A stretch of DNA of 64,000 bases, taken from the NCBI GenBank assembly GCA_020747015.1, contig JAGTJM010000018.1:124001-188000 (forward strand), written 5' to 3'. The notes below the pieces were generated by a model. It was not told the origin of the DNA. It was given only the letters and a program-made list of their open reading frames with translations, and did no database searches. Made by a program: the position numbers and the translations under genes. Positions 25,743 through 37,073 of this stretch are shown here, in pieces. Position 1 is the stretch's first letter, and each line of letters begins with the position of its first letter. Origin of the DNA: Pyrenochaeta sp. MPI-SDFR-AT-0127 (taxonomy: Eukaryota > Ascomycota > Dothideomycetes > Pleosporales > Cucurbitariaceae).

Positions 25743-27239
25743 GTTGCCGGTTCAATTCGCTTTCGTTCAGTGCGTGAGCGATTCAAAATGTCCGAAATGA
25801 TAAGGTTGGTGGTGAAGGAACGAGACATGGTACCAGTATTTAAAGTACCAATCGCAAATGACAGCATAGCCCCATGGCATCTGTGCTGGCTGCACGTCCA
25901 TGCATGTAGTTTCTTGGCCTGGGGTTAGCGGCGGGATCACGCTTGGTGGCTGCATTGCTTGGCCGAGCATGGAGTTGCTCTGCAGAACTTCTGAGATGCC
26001 GTGGTCGTCATCTGGCGGCGCCCGCTGACCACGTATCCATGATGTTGAACGACGATGGCCAGGATGTTGAAGGAGAGCAGTGTTTAGACAAGGTGTATGG
26101 ATGGAGGCACGAGCATGGAAACACCGGCTAGGTCGTGCAACAAGGTCGCGGGTGCATACAGAGACGCATATTGTCAGATGAGGAAAATGACGACTGCCCT
26201 GATCAAATGCGAACTGCGTCTTGGCTTACGACAAGATGTGCTGGTGGTTTGGTCAAATTCCCCGCACAATCGCGAGTCATCTCATGCCAAAATGGAAGCT
26301 GTTAGCAAGCACGAGTCAGGTTTGATAACCCCTCAGGATTGCTGGTGTGATCGAAAGCATAGTTTCCAAGTGCGCATCTGGTCCATGCAAGACTGTCAAT
26401 GGCACCTATGGAGCAAATATCTATGTTGTTAGTATATGGCGAAGAATTTGTTGCTATATTGAAGGCATCCCTGGCGTAGCGTGCGATGCACTTCGTGGTG
26501 ACTACAGGAGAATACAACATGCTACAAAATCTTCCAGAGCTAAGCAACGAGGCGTGCGGAGGGCGCTCGTGTGGATGAGCTTCTTTCGATGAGTTGTGGA
26601 GAAGCCGGTGATGGGTTGGGGTTGCGGGCTAACCCCGCGCTGCTAGGTTAGTTTACAGCAGGAGGCAAATCTTCACGTGCAAGGGAAAAGGGCATTTGAT
26701 GCATGAGCGTGAGGCACCTGCCGAAAGGGCAACGAGCTCTCTGCATACCGAGACATGCAGAGAGCATTTTCATTCTAGCGACGAATGATCCAATATCATC
26801 TAATATACGGCGCTTCTTCTCGCCGAGACCGTAATATCGCACAAGACATGCGCGTTCCAGTGCAGTATAAAGTTCATCGGTACTCTCGTGCCTGTCGCTC
26901 GTGTCTCAGCCCTGTGGCCTGCCCGTGTCGCTGCCCGCTTGTCCAACCCATCGCTCGCATGACGAAAAATTGTTGGTGCCCTCTTGTCTTCTTGTGTCCC
27001 AACACTACCTTCCTCTTTCTTCGCTCCATGTGATCGTCCTGCCACGGGCTTGGAAATGAGTGCGCACCGTGAATTAGCGGGGTATCACACATCACACCCC
27101 GCATGTCGCAGTGTGGGTGTCTAGCTGTCATTGACAAACATGGGGGTTGCCATCAGCATCGGACGGAATACCTGATGTAGTCTAGCGATACTCGGCCCCC
27201 CCCCCCCCTGGAAGTGGAAATGAGCTCTATGCGAGCAGC
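25743..27239. other. Gene-free region between two minus-strand genes
   Basis: About 1.5 kb including the GH2 promoter and the 3' flank of the kinase-like gene. No credible ORF. It ends with the poly-C run at 27196-27208. Confidence 0.6.
27196..27208. repeat. Poly-C homopolymer, 13 bases
   Basis: An uninterrupted run of 13 C (poly-G on the gene strand), 32 bases downstream of the stop of the kinase-like gene. Likely a length-variable site, and also a place where assembly errors occur. Confidence 0.9.
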
Positions 27240-29354
27240 TCAGGGCAGCAAGAGAAACGGCTTGCTCCACGGCTTCATCTTTTGAGCCGATGAGTTTGGT
27301 CTCGATGGGCTGGAAGGTCGCGCAGCAGAAGTCGGCGACGTTGGCGGCTGTGAAGTCCGTGGGGATGTTGGAGGGCTACTGGGCGGAATAGGTGCTTTCC
27401 TGGGCGATTCGTACGACGTGTTAATGTACGGTGGTATAGGTTGTTCAATTGTCCGAATCGAAGCGCTGTCGTCCTCATCTATTCCAGCCAACGTCGCCTG
27501 ATCCGAGTACGAGTTCAGTATCGAGTTTACGCGCGTCATGGATGGCGAAGATAGCCGAATCGTGTCCGTGTCCGAGTTCGAGCTCGCCGTCGAGCTTGCC
27601 GTCGAGCTCATGGTCGACATGGTCGACATGGTTCGGAGAGATGCTATACTGGACGCTCTGTCTGAGGAGGACAGGGAAGATGCTCCGATGCCAATGTCAT
27701 GCTTATGGTCGGTGCAGTGGATTTCGGGTATCGATGTGTAGTTGTAGAGAATTTCGAACAGCTTGTCACGTACATCGCGTGCTGTGGGTCGGACCGCTGG
27801 TGCTCGACTGAGCATGCTTCTGGTGAGATTTAAGATGTGGGGTACTGCGCGGAAAGCGTCGTCATCATGTTCGAATGAAGCTTTCTCCAGCATAGCCAAC
27901 CAGGTGTCAATTTTGTCGAGGTTGGCATGGAAAGATGAATCCGTGCGAGAGTTCTTGCCGCCAGTGTTAATCTTCGACTTTGTTGAACGATGCTTGGCAA
28001 AGTCATGAGGCTTCTTCTTGAGCATAAATGTTATCAACTCTACAAAAACACAGCCCAAGGAGAATATATCTGCTTTTTCAGTATCATGGACTCGTGAGCG
28101 TGGTTTGGGCGCCGGCTTCGTTCTCTTGAAGCCGAAATTGAACCCTGAGAAATCTGTCGTAGGGGTCTTGGTCAGTTTCTGCCTTTGCGAGCTGCTGCTG
28201 TTGGAAGAGCCAGATGAACTTTTGCTAACGATAGAGGTGTGACGCGTGCTCGGAACAACGGGGGCAGGGGCAGCTCCGCTGCTTTCGGAAAGCTGCGCGG
28301 TGACATGTGCCTCAGGTGTACTATAAATATACACATCCATTGGATCAGGCTTCTTGTCCTTTTGAAATGTTTCCAAGCTACCAATGTCACTGAATGCGAT
28401 CGCGTTGTGCTCGTCAATAAGTATGTTTGATGGCCGAATCCCAGAATGACAGAATCCGTTCTGATGCAGGGCGGCGATGGCGTCGGCTAAACAATGCACC
28501 CAGTTCAGGACTAGCCATCTTCTATCAGTTTTGGCTAGTTTCTGATACTGAGTCGGATTGCGATGGTCAAAGAATGTGCGCAGGGTGTGTTGTCCAACAA
28601 AGTTGGTGACGGTGTAGCCAAACCCCTTTGCAGTATAGGATGCCCACACCGGCACCACGTGTTCGTGCTCCACCATCCTTGCGCTTTCGACGTCAAAGTT
28701 GAACTCTTGCTCAAAAGCGTTGGGTGAATCTGCAGTTCCTAGTGGAAATCTTCGTCGAACGTAGACCTCTTTAGGTCTCTTAGGCAAATGGACACGCGAC
28801 CAACTTTGCAGGCTGACCGCGACAGGGAGATTCATGACGTGCTCCAGTGGGATTTCTTCATTGGGTGCAAAGTCAATGTGCACACCGTCTCGCAACTCTC
28901 TCAAGAGAAAAGTGAATTGTGTGTGGTAGAAGCGGGAGTTTGCGTGGTTGTCGCGTCGATTTGAAAGCGACAGTTGCTCAATGTCGTCCATCTCAAGCGG
29001 TAAATCATCATCGTCCCAGGACTTGTCGACAACGGTAAAGATCCTGGCCGCCTCGCCAATTTCGGCGAGCACTAGGAACAGACGTCTTGCCTTCTCCATG
29101 ATCCATTCTATGTACGTGTCGTCGCTCAAGTCGCCAAAGCCCACGGGCTGGGTAAGGCGCTCCCTTTCCTGGGGCTGTAGGCGCGAGGTGACAAAGTCCT
29201 TTGTGACCTTTTCGTTGATTCTCTCATCTGTCCACCAAATCTGCTGAAGGGCATGTTGAGGGGTGACGAGCGAGTGCCCCGCATATCCGTATATTAGCGC
29301 ATTGAGCGCAACGGTCTGGTCGTTGACAACATTGGTGAGGGTCCTTGCACTCAT
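27240..29354 (-). CDS. Protein-kinase-like protein, probable pseudokinase
   Basis: Single exon of 704 residues. The N-terminal 200 residues are a fungal-specific region without a known motif. The kinase-like core runs from about 200 to 560. The catalytic loop reads HSGIRPSNILI (from about 303) where active kinases have HRDxKxxN, so the catalytic Asp is Gly. The metal-binding DFG reads DIG (about 322). The core is interrupted by a Ser-rich insert (SSSGSSNSSSSQ), then KADIFSLGCVFVELI restores the F-helix. The C-terminus is Ser/Pro-rich (PPSSPPTSPRTSQPPTSP). Family knowledge: kinase-like proteins of this type are found across Pezizomycotina. Catalysis by an unusual mechanism cannot be excluded. 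Confidence 0.88.
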   Translation of the reverse strand: MSARTLTNVVNDQTVALNALIYGYAGHSLVTPQHALQQIWWTDERINEKVTKDFVTSRLQPQERERLTQPVGFGDLSDDTYIEWIMEKARRLFLVLAEIGEAARIFTVVDKSWDDDDLPLEMDDIEQLSLSNRRDNHANSRFYHTQFTFLLRELRDGVHIDFAPNEEIPLEHVMNLPVAVSLQSWSRVHLPKRPKEVYVRRRFPLGTADSPNAFEQEFNFDVESARMVEHEHVVPVWASYTAKGFGYTVTNFVGQHTLRTFFDHRNPTQYQKLAKTDRRWLVLNWVHCLADAIAALHQNGFCHSGIRPSNILIDEHNAIAFSDIGSLETFQKDKKPDPMDVYIYSTPEAHVTAQLSESSGAAPAPVVPSTRHTSIVSKSSSGSSNSSSSQRQKLTKTPTTDFSGFNFGFKRTKPAPKPRSRVHDTEKADIFSLGCVFVELITFMLKKKPHDFAKHRSTKSKINTGGKNSRTDSSFHANLDKIDTWLAMLEKASFEHDDDAFRAVPHILNLTRSMLSRAPAVRPTARDVRDKLFEILYNYTSIPEIHCTDHKHDIGIGASSLSSSDRASSIASLRTMSTMSTMSSTASSTASSNSDTDTIRLSSPSMTRVNSILNSYSDQATLAGIDEDDSASIRTIEQPIPPYINTSYESPRKAPIPPSSPPTSPRTSQPPTSPTSAARPSSPSRPNSSAQKMKPWSKPFLLLP

Positions 29355-31569
29355 TGTGCCGGCGCAAAGTGGGACTGGAAACCAGTGGCCGAGGTCGTGG
29401 AGCGAGGGGTGGATGTACGGGGCCTTCGTCGCGTGTCAAGGCGTGACCGTGGTGGGGTGATGATCATTTCTGGTGAGTAGTAGAAGTCTAGGTGAGGCTC
29501 GAATGACGCATGGCAGTCGTCGTGGTCAAAGCTGGAGATAGGTAAGGCCGACCCTTTTTAGGCGTCAGCGGGGCCAGAATCGTCGGCCTTTAATTGTGGT
29601 ACACAAGATGATCCGCCTGTCGGAAGGCTGCTTAAAGTGGCAAGCGGCGTGGCAGCGAGTACATGGCTTCGGTTAGGCCGGTTAGAGGCCAATCACGGAA
29701 AGCATGGCAATACAGCGCGCAGGCCTCAGCATGCCTGGCAGAAGGGCGAAGGAGGGCCTTTTGCCTGGAAGAGACTCAGCGGGCCCCGAAAGCGGCCGGC
29801 CATGTGAAATTGAGACCAGGGCGTTCCAGGTGGGAGGATGATAAGAGCTTGGGCGTGATGCGTTGGTGGGCAGGCAAGCGAATAGCAGATGCAGGGCGAC
29901 GGATACTAGCCACTAGGCTCGCCAATAGCAGCTGTGGCCCGCCGTTCCCAGAGCGGGGGCATCGCGTTTAGGTGCAGTCAGCAGTACCCGGGTGTATTGT
30001 TTCCAACGCGAGCAAACAGCGGCTAAAAAACGGCGTTGATATCAGAGCCAGGTCTGCTCTGGGTAGGGTTGCTGAGAAGGGCCGCCATCGTCTCCACCAC
30101 AGAACGACTCCTCACTCACAATTTGCATACTCCAAGTGCAGCTACCGGTATTGCTCGTGGCTGGCCGACCGACTTCGCTGCTCTGCCGAGCCGGGTGGCA
30201 CGAGTTCGGGAGTTTGGTTTTGATACTGGCCATTGCGCGGACAAGCCCCCTCTGTGAAAGGCTACGGCTCCACGCCGCATCAGCGGATCCTCTCATGGCG
30301 CGATTCTGTGCATATCTTCTGCTATCATCGAAGCATGCACCACCATGGAAGACGGCACAATGGGCTCGGCCAGCGTGCGATAGGACGTGGCTATTTCGGA
30401 GGCAAGGCCGAGCGAGACACAAAGTGCTGCCAGCTCACCTCACCGCTCACGCCTCTCTTTGCCAGATGAACGCAGATTGCGGCATGGCTGCTTGGAGACA
30501 GGCATTGGCTTCTCGCCTGGGACTGCTGCTGCGACCCCAGAACGTTGGAGATGCTGCGCCGTGACTCGAGCCTTATCCTCAATGCACGCGCACTCAAGGC
30601 TGAGTTGGGGCCATGGCGGGACGGCTGGCAGAGACCACGCGGCGTCGCACAGACAGCTGGCGACGCCCATTGACCCGGCCTGTGCCTCGCTGCATGCTGC
30701 CACAGTCCTCGGCGTCTTGTGAGAGCCGGAACAGACGGGCTTCGAGGTTAGCACAGGAGACATGACGGCCAGGTGAGGTTGACTGCCCCAATTGTCGCGA
30801 ACCTGTCGATCGTCGATCCTGCGCACAGACCCGCACCCAGAAACCAAAAAGTCGCCCACTTCACCCTCAACAAGGCAGGCCGTGGCAGGGCTGCATACCC
30901 ACACATCCCACCCTTCGTCACCACCCGTTCGACCACCACGCCGGGCCTTCTCGACGCCTACTTGATCTGGCAGGCGCTCAAGATCCCCACGTTGTCTACT
31001 GCCGGCACCAGCCGCCCAACGATGCTGTTTCCACTCCTGCCGACTCAGGCCTCTACCTGGCACGTACATCAGAGGCACGCTGGGCTTGCCAGAGCCCTCC
31101 ATGACGCCAGGGCCCCTTGATGCACTACCAGAACCCCCTTGCCACCTACCACTCTTCTCCAGCGTCCTCCAGAGCGACACTAGTCTTGTGTGTGGCTGAT
31201 ACGATATCATGCATGTCCCACGGGATTGGCAGCTAACGAAGAACATTCATCGAAGGCTTTTCGAAGCGTCCAAGCCAAGTGCGGCATATCCACCATTGTG
31301 AACGTTATCTTCACCCTTGTTCTCCATCTCTGGGCTTTTTGGCTCGCCCACATGCCCCTGCACACACACACTTGACGTCATGTGCGTTATTAGAAAATGA
31401 GCTCTGGTTGAGAATGGCAAAACATGATTGATCGAATCTGACTTTGGCGTTGAGTGATAACCCCATATCCATGACACTTGTCTTGCTCATTAAGATTTAC
31501 AGATTATACCCTGCCTAGCAAACTCACTCGCAGATCCTTGGAACGCGCACTGCCTGCCGTTGTAACCTC
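29355..31569. other. Gene-poor region, 2.2 kb
   Basis: Between the kinase-like gene promoter and the BYS1-gene terminator. Long overlapping ORFs occur at 30042-31246 on both strands, but they are low-complexity, overlap one another, lack motifs and mostly begin without an ATG in good context, so I do not call them. A palindromic TGACGTCA lies at 31373-31380. Confidence 0.55.
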
Positions 31570-32235
31570 TCACACCCCAGGAGCACCATAAACTGTAAAC
31601 CAAACGTTCTCGTCAGATGAAGTAACCTTGACCTGACTGCCACCTGGGTTCGTCCCTTTGGGCCATACAATAGAGCCCCCAGTATTGCTCGTCACCTCTA
31701 TGCGTTGCCCGTTGAACGGTTCACCAAAGACTGCGCTCAGGTCATACCAGACCTGCGCGCCATCGAGACTGTAAGAGAAGACTTGCTGCGGACTTCCATC
31801 GTACAGTCCATTCGGAGTCTTGGTAATTTTGATAGCGATACCTCCAGTCTTCGCATCACGATGTAACGCCTCCATGTACAAGGCACCTGTGGCTGTCAGC
31901 TAGGCCGATATGAATGACAGTTTCTTCAGCTAAGCAAACCAACGTCCAAAACAAATAACTCTAGTTGAAGAAGTGACAGCCTTTGAATGGAAATACCCAA
32001 TTTTCTAAGACTTCTTAACAGTTCCCAGCATCAAATCGGCAACGAAAGCACCTGTCTTGCGTACAAGACTGCACAACAATATGGACTTACCTGGAACAAC
32101 TGTTTGGCGCGGACCAACCGTGCTACTGACTGACCAAACGTACAATGGAGCTGTCGAATTGTTGAGCACCAAGGCACTGCCAGCGGCTGCAACCGAGGTC
32201 GCGAATGCAAGAAGAGATGGAAGAATAAAACGCAT
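31570..32235 (-). CDS. Secreted BYS1-domain (thaumatin-like) protein
   Basis: Exons 32235..32091 and 31886..31570 give 153 residues. Signal peptide MRFILPSLLAFATSVAAAG. The mature protein follows the BYS1 pattern, named after the Blastomyces yeast-phase protein: VLNNSTAPLYVWSVSSTVGP, then GGIAIKITKTPNGLYDGSPQ, VFSYSLDGAQVWYDLS, and GSIVWP near the end. The 204-base intron is long for this window. The acceptor was chosen because it joins VVPG to ALYMEALHRD and keeps the domain continuous. Function in fungi is not established; related small secreted proteins are often regulated by growth phase or host contact. It lies next to a gene-poor stretch. Confidence 0.88.
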
Positions 32236-35200
32236 GATGTCTTGTTCTACTATAGCGAGTGTGTCAAGCGAGTGTCAAGATTGTGCGTTTCAACAAAAGA
32301 TGAAGCAATTTGAGCGCCTTCAGTAAGCTTGCTACTCAGTCAGGCTTCAATAAGAAGTAACAGCTACCTTCTTATACTTTTCCAACATGAGCCATCATAC
32401 TTCTGAATGCCATCATCGCTTCACCGCAGATCTGCACAAAAGTATACAACATGCATCCCTTCACGCAGGCCCTCACATCACGAGCACAGGCAAAAAGCGG
32501 TCGATACCAGGCTCCGATGTTACCAGACCACTGCATGGCTCACCCCCAAACGTGGATCAGCCACCTACATGTACGATCAACGTTGCTCTCCAGACAGGCA
32601 AGGTTTGCGTCCAAGTCCTGATTTTCCCTCTTCGGAAAATTTCAATACTCCGGTAGATTGCGGGGTTGAAGAGGAGCGGGGGGATATTGCATTGTCCAAT
32701 ACTGCTAAACATGGGTCTGTAGATTGATCCTGCAGCACGCATGTACATGTGCCGGTGAGCGGGCGGGCACACCCCGCAGATCAGTGTATCCCATGCTCAA
32801 GATACTTTACGCGAAGTACAGGCTTGTGTATAGGGGATCGCTTAGCGACGGCCTTTGTTTCGACAAAGTACTTCGTACTTGTACATCGTCGCACCACACC
32901 CCCTCTCTACGGACAAGCACTCACATGCACGTCTGATTAGAATCATTGTGCTTCGTTCGATGATTATCTGCTCCAAAGGGCAGAGACTAGCATGGCGACG
33001 TAGATTAAACAAATTCATATCTCCTATGAAGTCCCTTCAGATCCGAGCAACAGCACCTTTACAATCCCCATATCCAAAGCTACACCTCCCACTCGATTAA
33101 ATTGAATAGCTACCATCTTACCCGTAACATTGGGTCCTTCAAGGATTTGTGAACATGCATTACGTCACATTGAACTCGTCTACAATCACTGCTCCAACAA
33201 TTCAATCTGTTCGGCCGATGTGGGAATGAAAATACTTATAGTGCACCACTCCCAACCTACAGACAACAACCAATGCATCGACAAAGCTCGCTGATAGCTA
33301 ACAAGGGCCACTGTCAGATGCGCAGAGGCCAAAGACCGGGGGACGGTCACTCATCATGGCACGAAGGGACCCGAAGGAATGAGCTAAATACCACAAAATG
33401 GACAAGGAAGAAGTGAATGTTTATGAACTTTGCAGTCCAGTGGATACCCTGTAACACTTGAGAATATTGTTTACCTATCATACAAAGGCAATATATATGT
33501 TTGAAATCTTCATTTATGCCAAATGTAAGATAACGTGTGAGAATTCCCCAAGCAAGACTTATCAAACCAATGTATAAAGCCCCAATTTGTGTCTCGTCAT
33601 CCCTTCAATCATGATTGCATATCATCTCATCGCCGAAGCCAATCTTTTCAGTTATATAGGTATGTGTTAGTTTCTCTATATAGAGGAACTCCGACGATAA
33701 CATGATGATGCATGTTATCACTTACAGGCCCAACGCCGTTCTTACGGAAGAGCATCCACATTGCCTGTCCCTCAGCTGGCTTTGCATATTTTGGAGTATC
33801 GAATATGCAGCAGATCTCAATTGCACCGTCGTTCTCTTCTCATCTCTTCTCACCTCTTCTTCCAGGGCTCCATTCGACTGCTCGTCATACCCAGGAATGA
33901 GCGTTTAAGCGGCGCTTTAGACTTAGGGCATACTCAAGTCTCATCCCCGTACAAACTTTCGCCCTTAACCATTGTCTAGCAACGAAGTGCCGTGGCCAAA
34001 TCATTCTAATTGCTAAGATAAGAGCCATTCCCAAGACGGAATGTTACAAACGGCATATTGATAAAACGTTCGTGGCCACGAAAGCGCTCCATACTCGAAA
34101 ACGACTGCGGAGAACGGATTAGCGCTCGTGAAGGTGTAACACGAACTAAGCATGTGAATCAGAACTTTATACATCTATTGGAATTACTGGATGTATCTGT
34201 ACCAATTCTAGTATCTTCTAGATCTGACTTTTGTTTTGTGGTTCCCTTGACATGGCTAAGCGTCTAAAACCTTCCAACTCTAACCTTATGATTCGGAGAG
34301 ACCAAGTTCATCACCCGCGCTACGAACATCCAGTATTCTATCAGGCAGCACGAGCAAGCTTCCAGACTTGGAGGAGTGTATAGTAAAGCCGTCATGGTGG
34401 GGAGGAAACTTTGGGACGTCGTCGAGTATTTCGATTGAGAGGCAAATGCATCACGGTTACCCAAACAAGTGATAGTTGTACGACAACCAGAAAAAGCAAT
34501 TCGGTTCGACAGTGCAGAAAAGTCTCGTTGCGCCTTGTCTTAATGCGTACAATTTCAGGTTTAGATGTGGTTTATTATAGCATACTCAACACATACGCTG
34601 GGGTTGTTATTCTATTTTGATATCACTATTACTGTAAGCACGAATACAATACCAATCTTCGATATAGCCCGTGGTTTCTAGTTTCATCCTATATATATGT
34701 GTATTCTTGATTTACTTATTACATGTTATCAGCTTCGTTTTGGTGGGTAAATATTCAGCTTGTGGCAGTGGCTATGATGTGACTAGGGATGATGAGGATA
34801 ATTGGACGCCTGCGCTTTAGCATGTGACTCTATGTTCAGACGCCTAACATGCAAAACAGCGGACTCGATGGTTTTGAACAGCCCCCACTATTTGAAATTC
34901 GGGTTTCGCAAGTTGGGTTCATAGTGTTGGTGCTGTGGCCTGGGAAACTCGCCGTTTCTTTTGGGTTTGAAATACACAATGTATCAGCTCAAGACAGCGA
35001 CCATATCATAGTGTGATTCTGGGCATACTGCCAACTGACGCTGAATATTGTAGTCACGGAAGGGCGGCGTCATTCATCAAGCCTTGGATATAATGCAGTC
35101 CACGTAGAGCCCGGCGGTCGTCGAGGCCTGGCTCCATTTTTGTTGCTAACATTATACTGATTTACTTCAGATTTCATATCCCAAGGTTCATAGTCTCATT

Positions 35201-35272
35201 TTCATTCGTCGGTTCACGCTTCTCATATCGGGGTATGAGGAGCATTTACGGATTACTGTTCTAAGAACTGAT
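32236..35272. other. Gene-poor, AT-richer region of 3 kb
   Basis: The largest stretch without a gene. Only short ORFs are seen, none with motif or structure. From about 33100 the sequence is visibly richer in A and T than flanking coding DNA. Two small hairpins at 32836-32880 are listed separately. No transposon ends, reverse transcriptase or transposase fragments were recognised. Confidence 0.6.
32836..32880. repeat. Two adjacent short hairpins
   Basis: TCGCT-T-AGCGA at 32838-32848 and AAGTAC-TTC-GTACTT at 32866-32880 can each fold into a perfect small stem. No gene is close by. They could be chance or part of an unannotated transcript. Confidence 0.4.
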
Positions 35273-37073
35273 CTAATCATCACCTCCACCACCAATTGGC
35301 CCACTGACTTGTTTTGCGGCTTTCGCAGCGACAATATCGTCGACTCGCAATAGCAGACATGCGCTCTCTACAGCAGTCTTGACGCTCTGCTCTTTGACAG
35401 CTAGTGGCTCCCATACGTTGTAAGTTCGCATATCGACGACCTTCCCTGCATCGCCGTCAATACCCCAGAAGCTGCCACCTTGCTTGCCATCCTCGTAGCC
35501 TTCAGCGTGCTTCGCTCGTAGTTGCGTGAGAACCTTGATTGGGCTATTTCCTGAGTTTTGGATGAGTGTGCGTGGAATGACCTCCATGGCTTCAGCAATT
35601 GCCTTGTAAGGCCACTGTGCAACACCTTCGATCAGCCTTGCTCTCCTGTCTAGGCCAACAGCAACTGCCATCTCGGTTGCGCCACCTCCGGGGCATAACT
35701 TGGGGTTCCATATTACGTTCCTAGCGACTCCCATAGCGTCCTGCAGATTACGCTCGATCTCATTTAGAATATCTTTTGAGGGACCACGAAGCAAAATTGT
35801 GCACGCCTTTGGATCTTTGCACTTTGTGAGGAAGGTGAAATATTCATCGCCGATTTTAGAGATCTCGAACAGCCCGCACTGATTGCCAATGTCTGAAGCA
35901 GTAGCTGCGAAGACTGAGTTGACGATAGTGGCACCCGTTGCACGCGCGACACGGTTATTGTCTGTCTTGCGGACTCGACGGATGGCGGTGATGTTGGCCT
36001 TGACTAGGTAGTGCTGAGCAAGATCTGCTGCCGCGTTAGACCGGGTAGAACAATATCAACGTTGTTGAACTCACCGCTCACACCCTTCTCAGTGATGACG
36101 AGATCGGGCTTTAGTGCAACAATAGCGTCGCACATAGCCTTGACTTGCTCTTCTTCGATCTGCAGTATCCTGTTCCAGTCCTCCTCCTTGCTCACCTCGA
36201 TATTTGTCTGGCTCTCGCCTTTCTTATACTCGAGCGTGCAGTCCAGCAGCAGAACACGGGGGTTTTCGATTCTCCGCCTCATCTTCGGGTGTGTGATGTC
36301 TTTGTTCAACATGACGCCGTCCAGCACCTCACTGTCCTCAATCTCGTTTCCTGGTATCTTCTCGATACGGGCATAACGCTTGATGTCAACCTCCTTCTTG
36401 CCTGAGCCAATGTCTAATGACACGGTTCGCACAGCTTTAAGGGCAAGCCCACACATCAGGTCTGACCATCTCGAGACAAATTTTGTGCCAATAGAAGAGT
36501 TGATGATTCGGTACATCTGCTCGTCGTCGTTAATATCGACATCGATCGCGACCTCGTTGATGATCTCGAGCGCATCCTTGAGAGCTTGCTTGAAAGCTTG
36601 GATGATTACGACAGGGTGGATATTTCGCTCAAGCTGAGGCAGAGCTTGTGCAAGGATTTCTCCAGCTTCGAAACATCAGCTATGGTTGTCTCTCGTCCGT
36701 CATTTTTGCCATACCTAATATGATGACTGTAGTTGTACCGTCTCCCACTTCTTCATCTTGTGTCCTACTCAGCTCGATCATGCTCTTGGCTGCGGGGTGC
36801 GCGACTTCGATTTCTCGTAGGATCGCATGGCCATCGTTGGTGAGAACGATACCACCCATGGGGTCAAGGAGCATCTTGAGCATAGCCTTCGGACCCAGAC
36901 ATGACCTGATGATATCTGCAACTGTCTTTGCTGCTGTGATATTCGAGAGCTGAGCTTTGCGGCCAAATTGCCGCTCCCCGCCCGGGGTTTGCGTGTCTGT
37001 AGTCGTGTTAGTGGGCTGTCGAAGCCTCAAAGCCGACCCTAGACATACTCATGACAACCACTGGCGCCTGCAT
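35273..37073 (-). CDS. CCT3: T-complex protein 1 subunit gamma (CCT3)
   Basis: Subunit of the cytosolic TRiC/CCT chaperonin that folds actin and tubulin. Four exons: 37073..37049, 36996..36715, 36665..36075, 36024..35273, with introns of 49-52 bases; 549 residues. The start gives MQAPVVVMNT, the conserved CCT3 N-terminus. Group II chaperonin signatures: RSCLGPKAMLKMLLDP, LTNDGHAILREI, QDEEVGDGTTTVIIL, and CPGGGATEMAVAVGLDRR. The third intron is fixed by homology: it joins ITEKGVS to DLAQHYLVKA and removes 50 bases that would otherwise shift the frame. One oddity: after GATIVN the usual RVxDLxExDxG segment reads SVFAATASDIG. Divergent from the gene at 37923. Confidence 0.96.

Noticed and set aside
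30042..31246. Minus-strand ORFs up to 268 codons and plus-strand ORFs up to 142 codons
   Set aside because: They overlap each other in opposite directions, have no recognisable domain, and read like translated non-coding GC-rich DNA.
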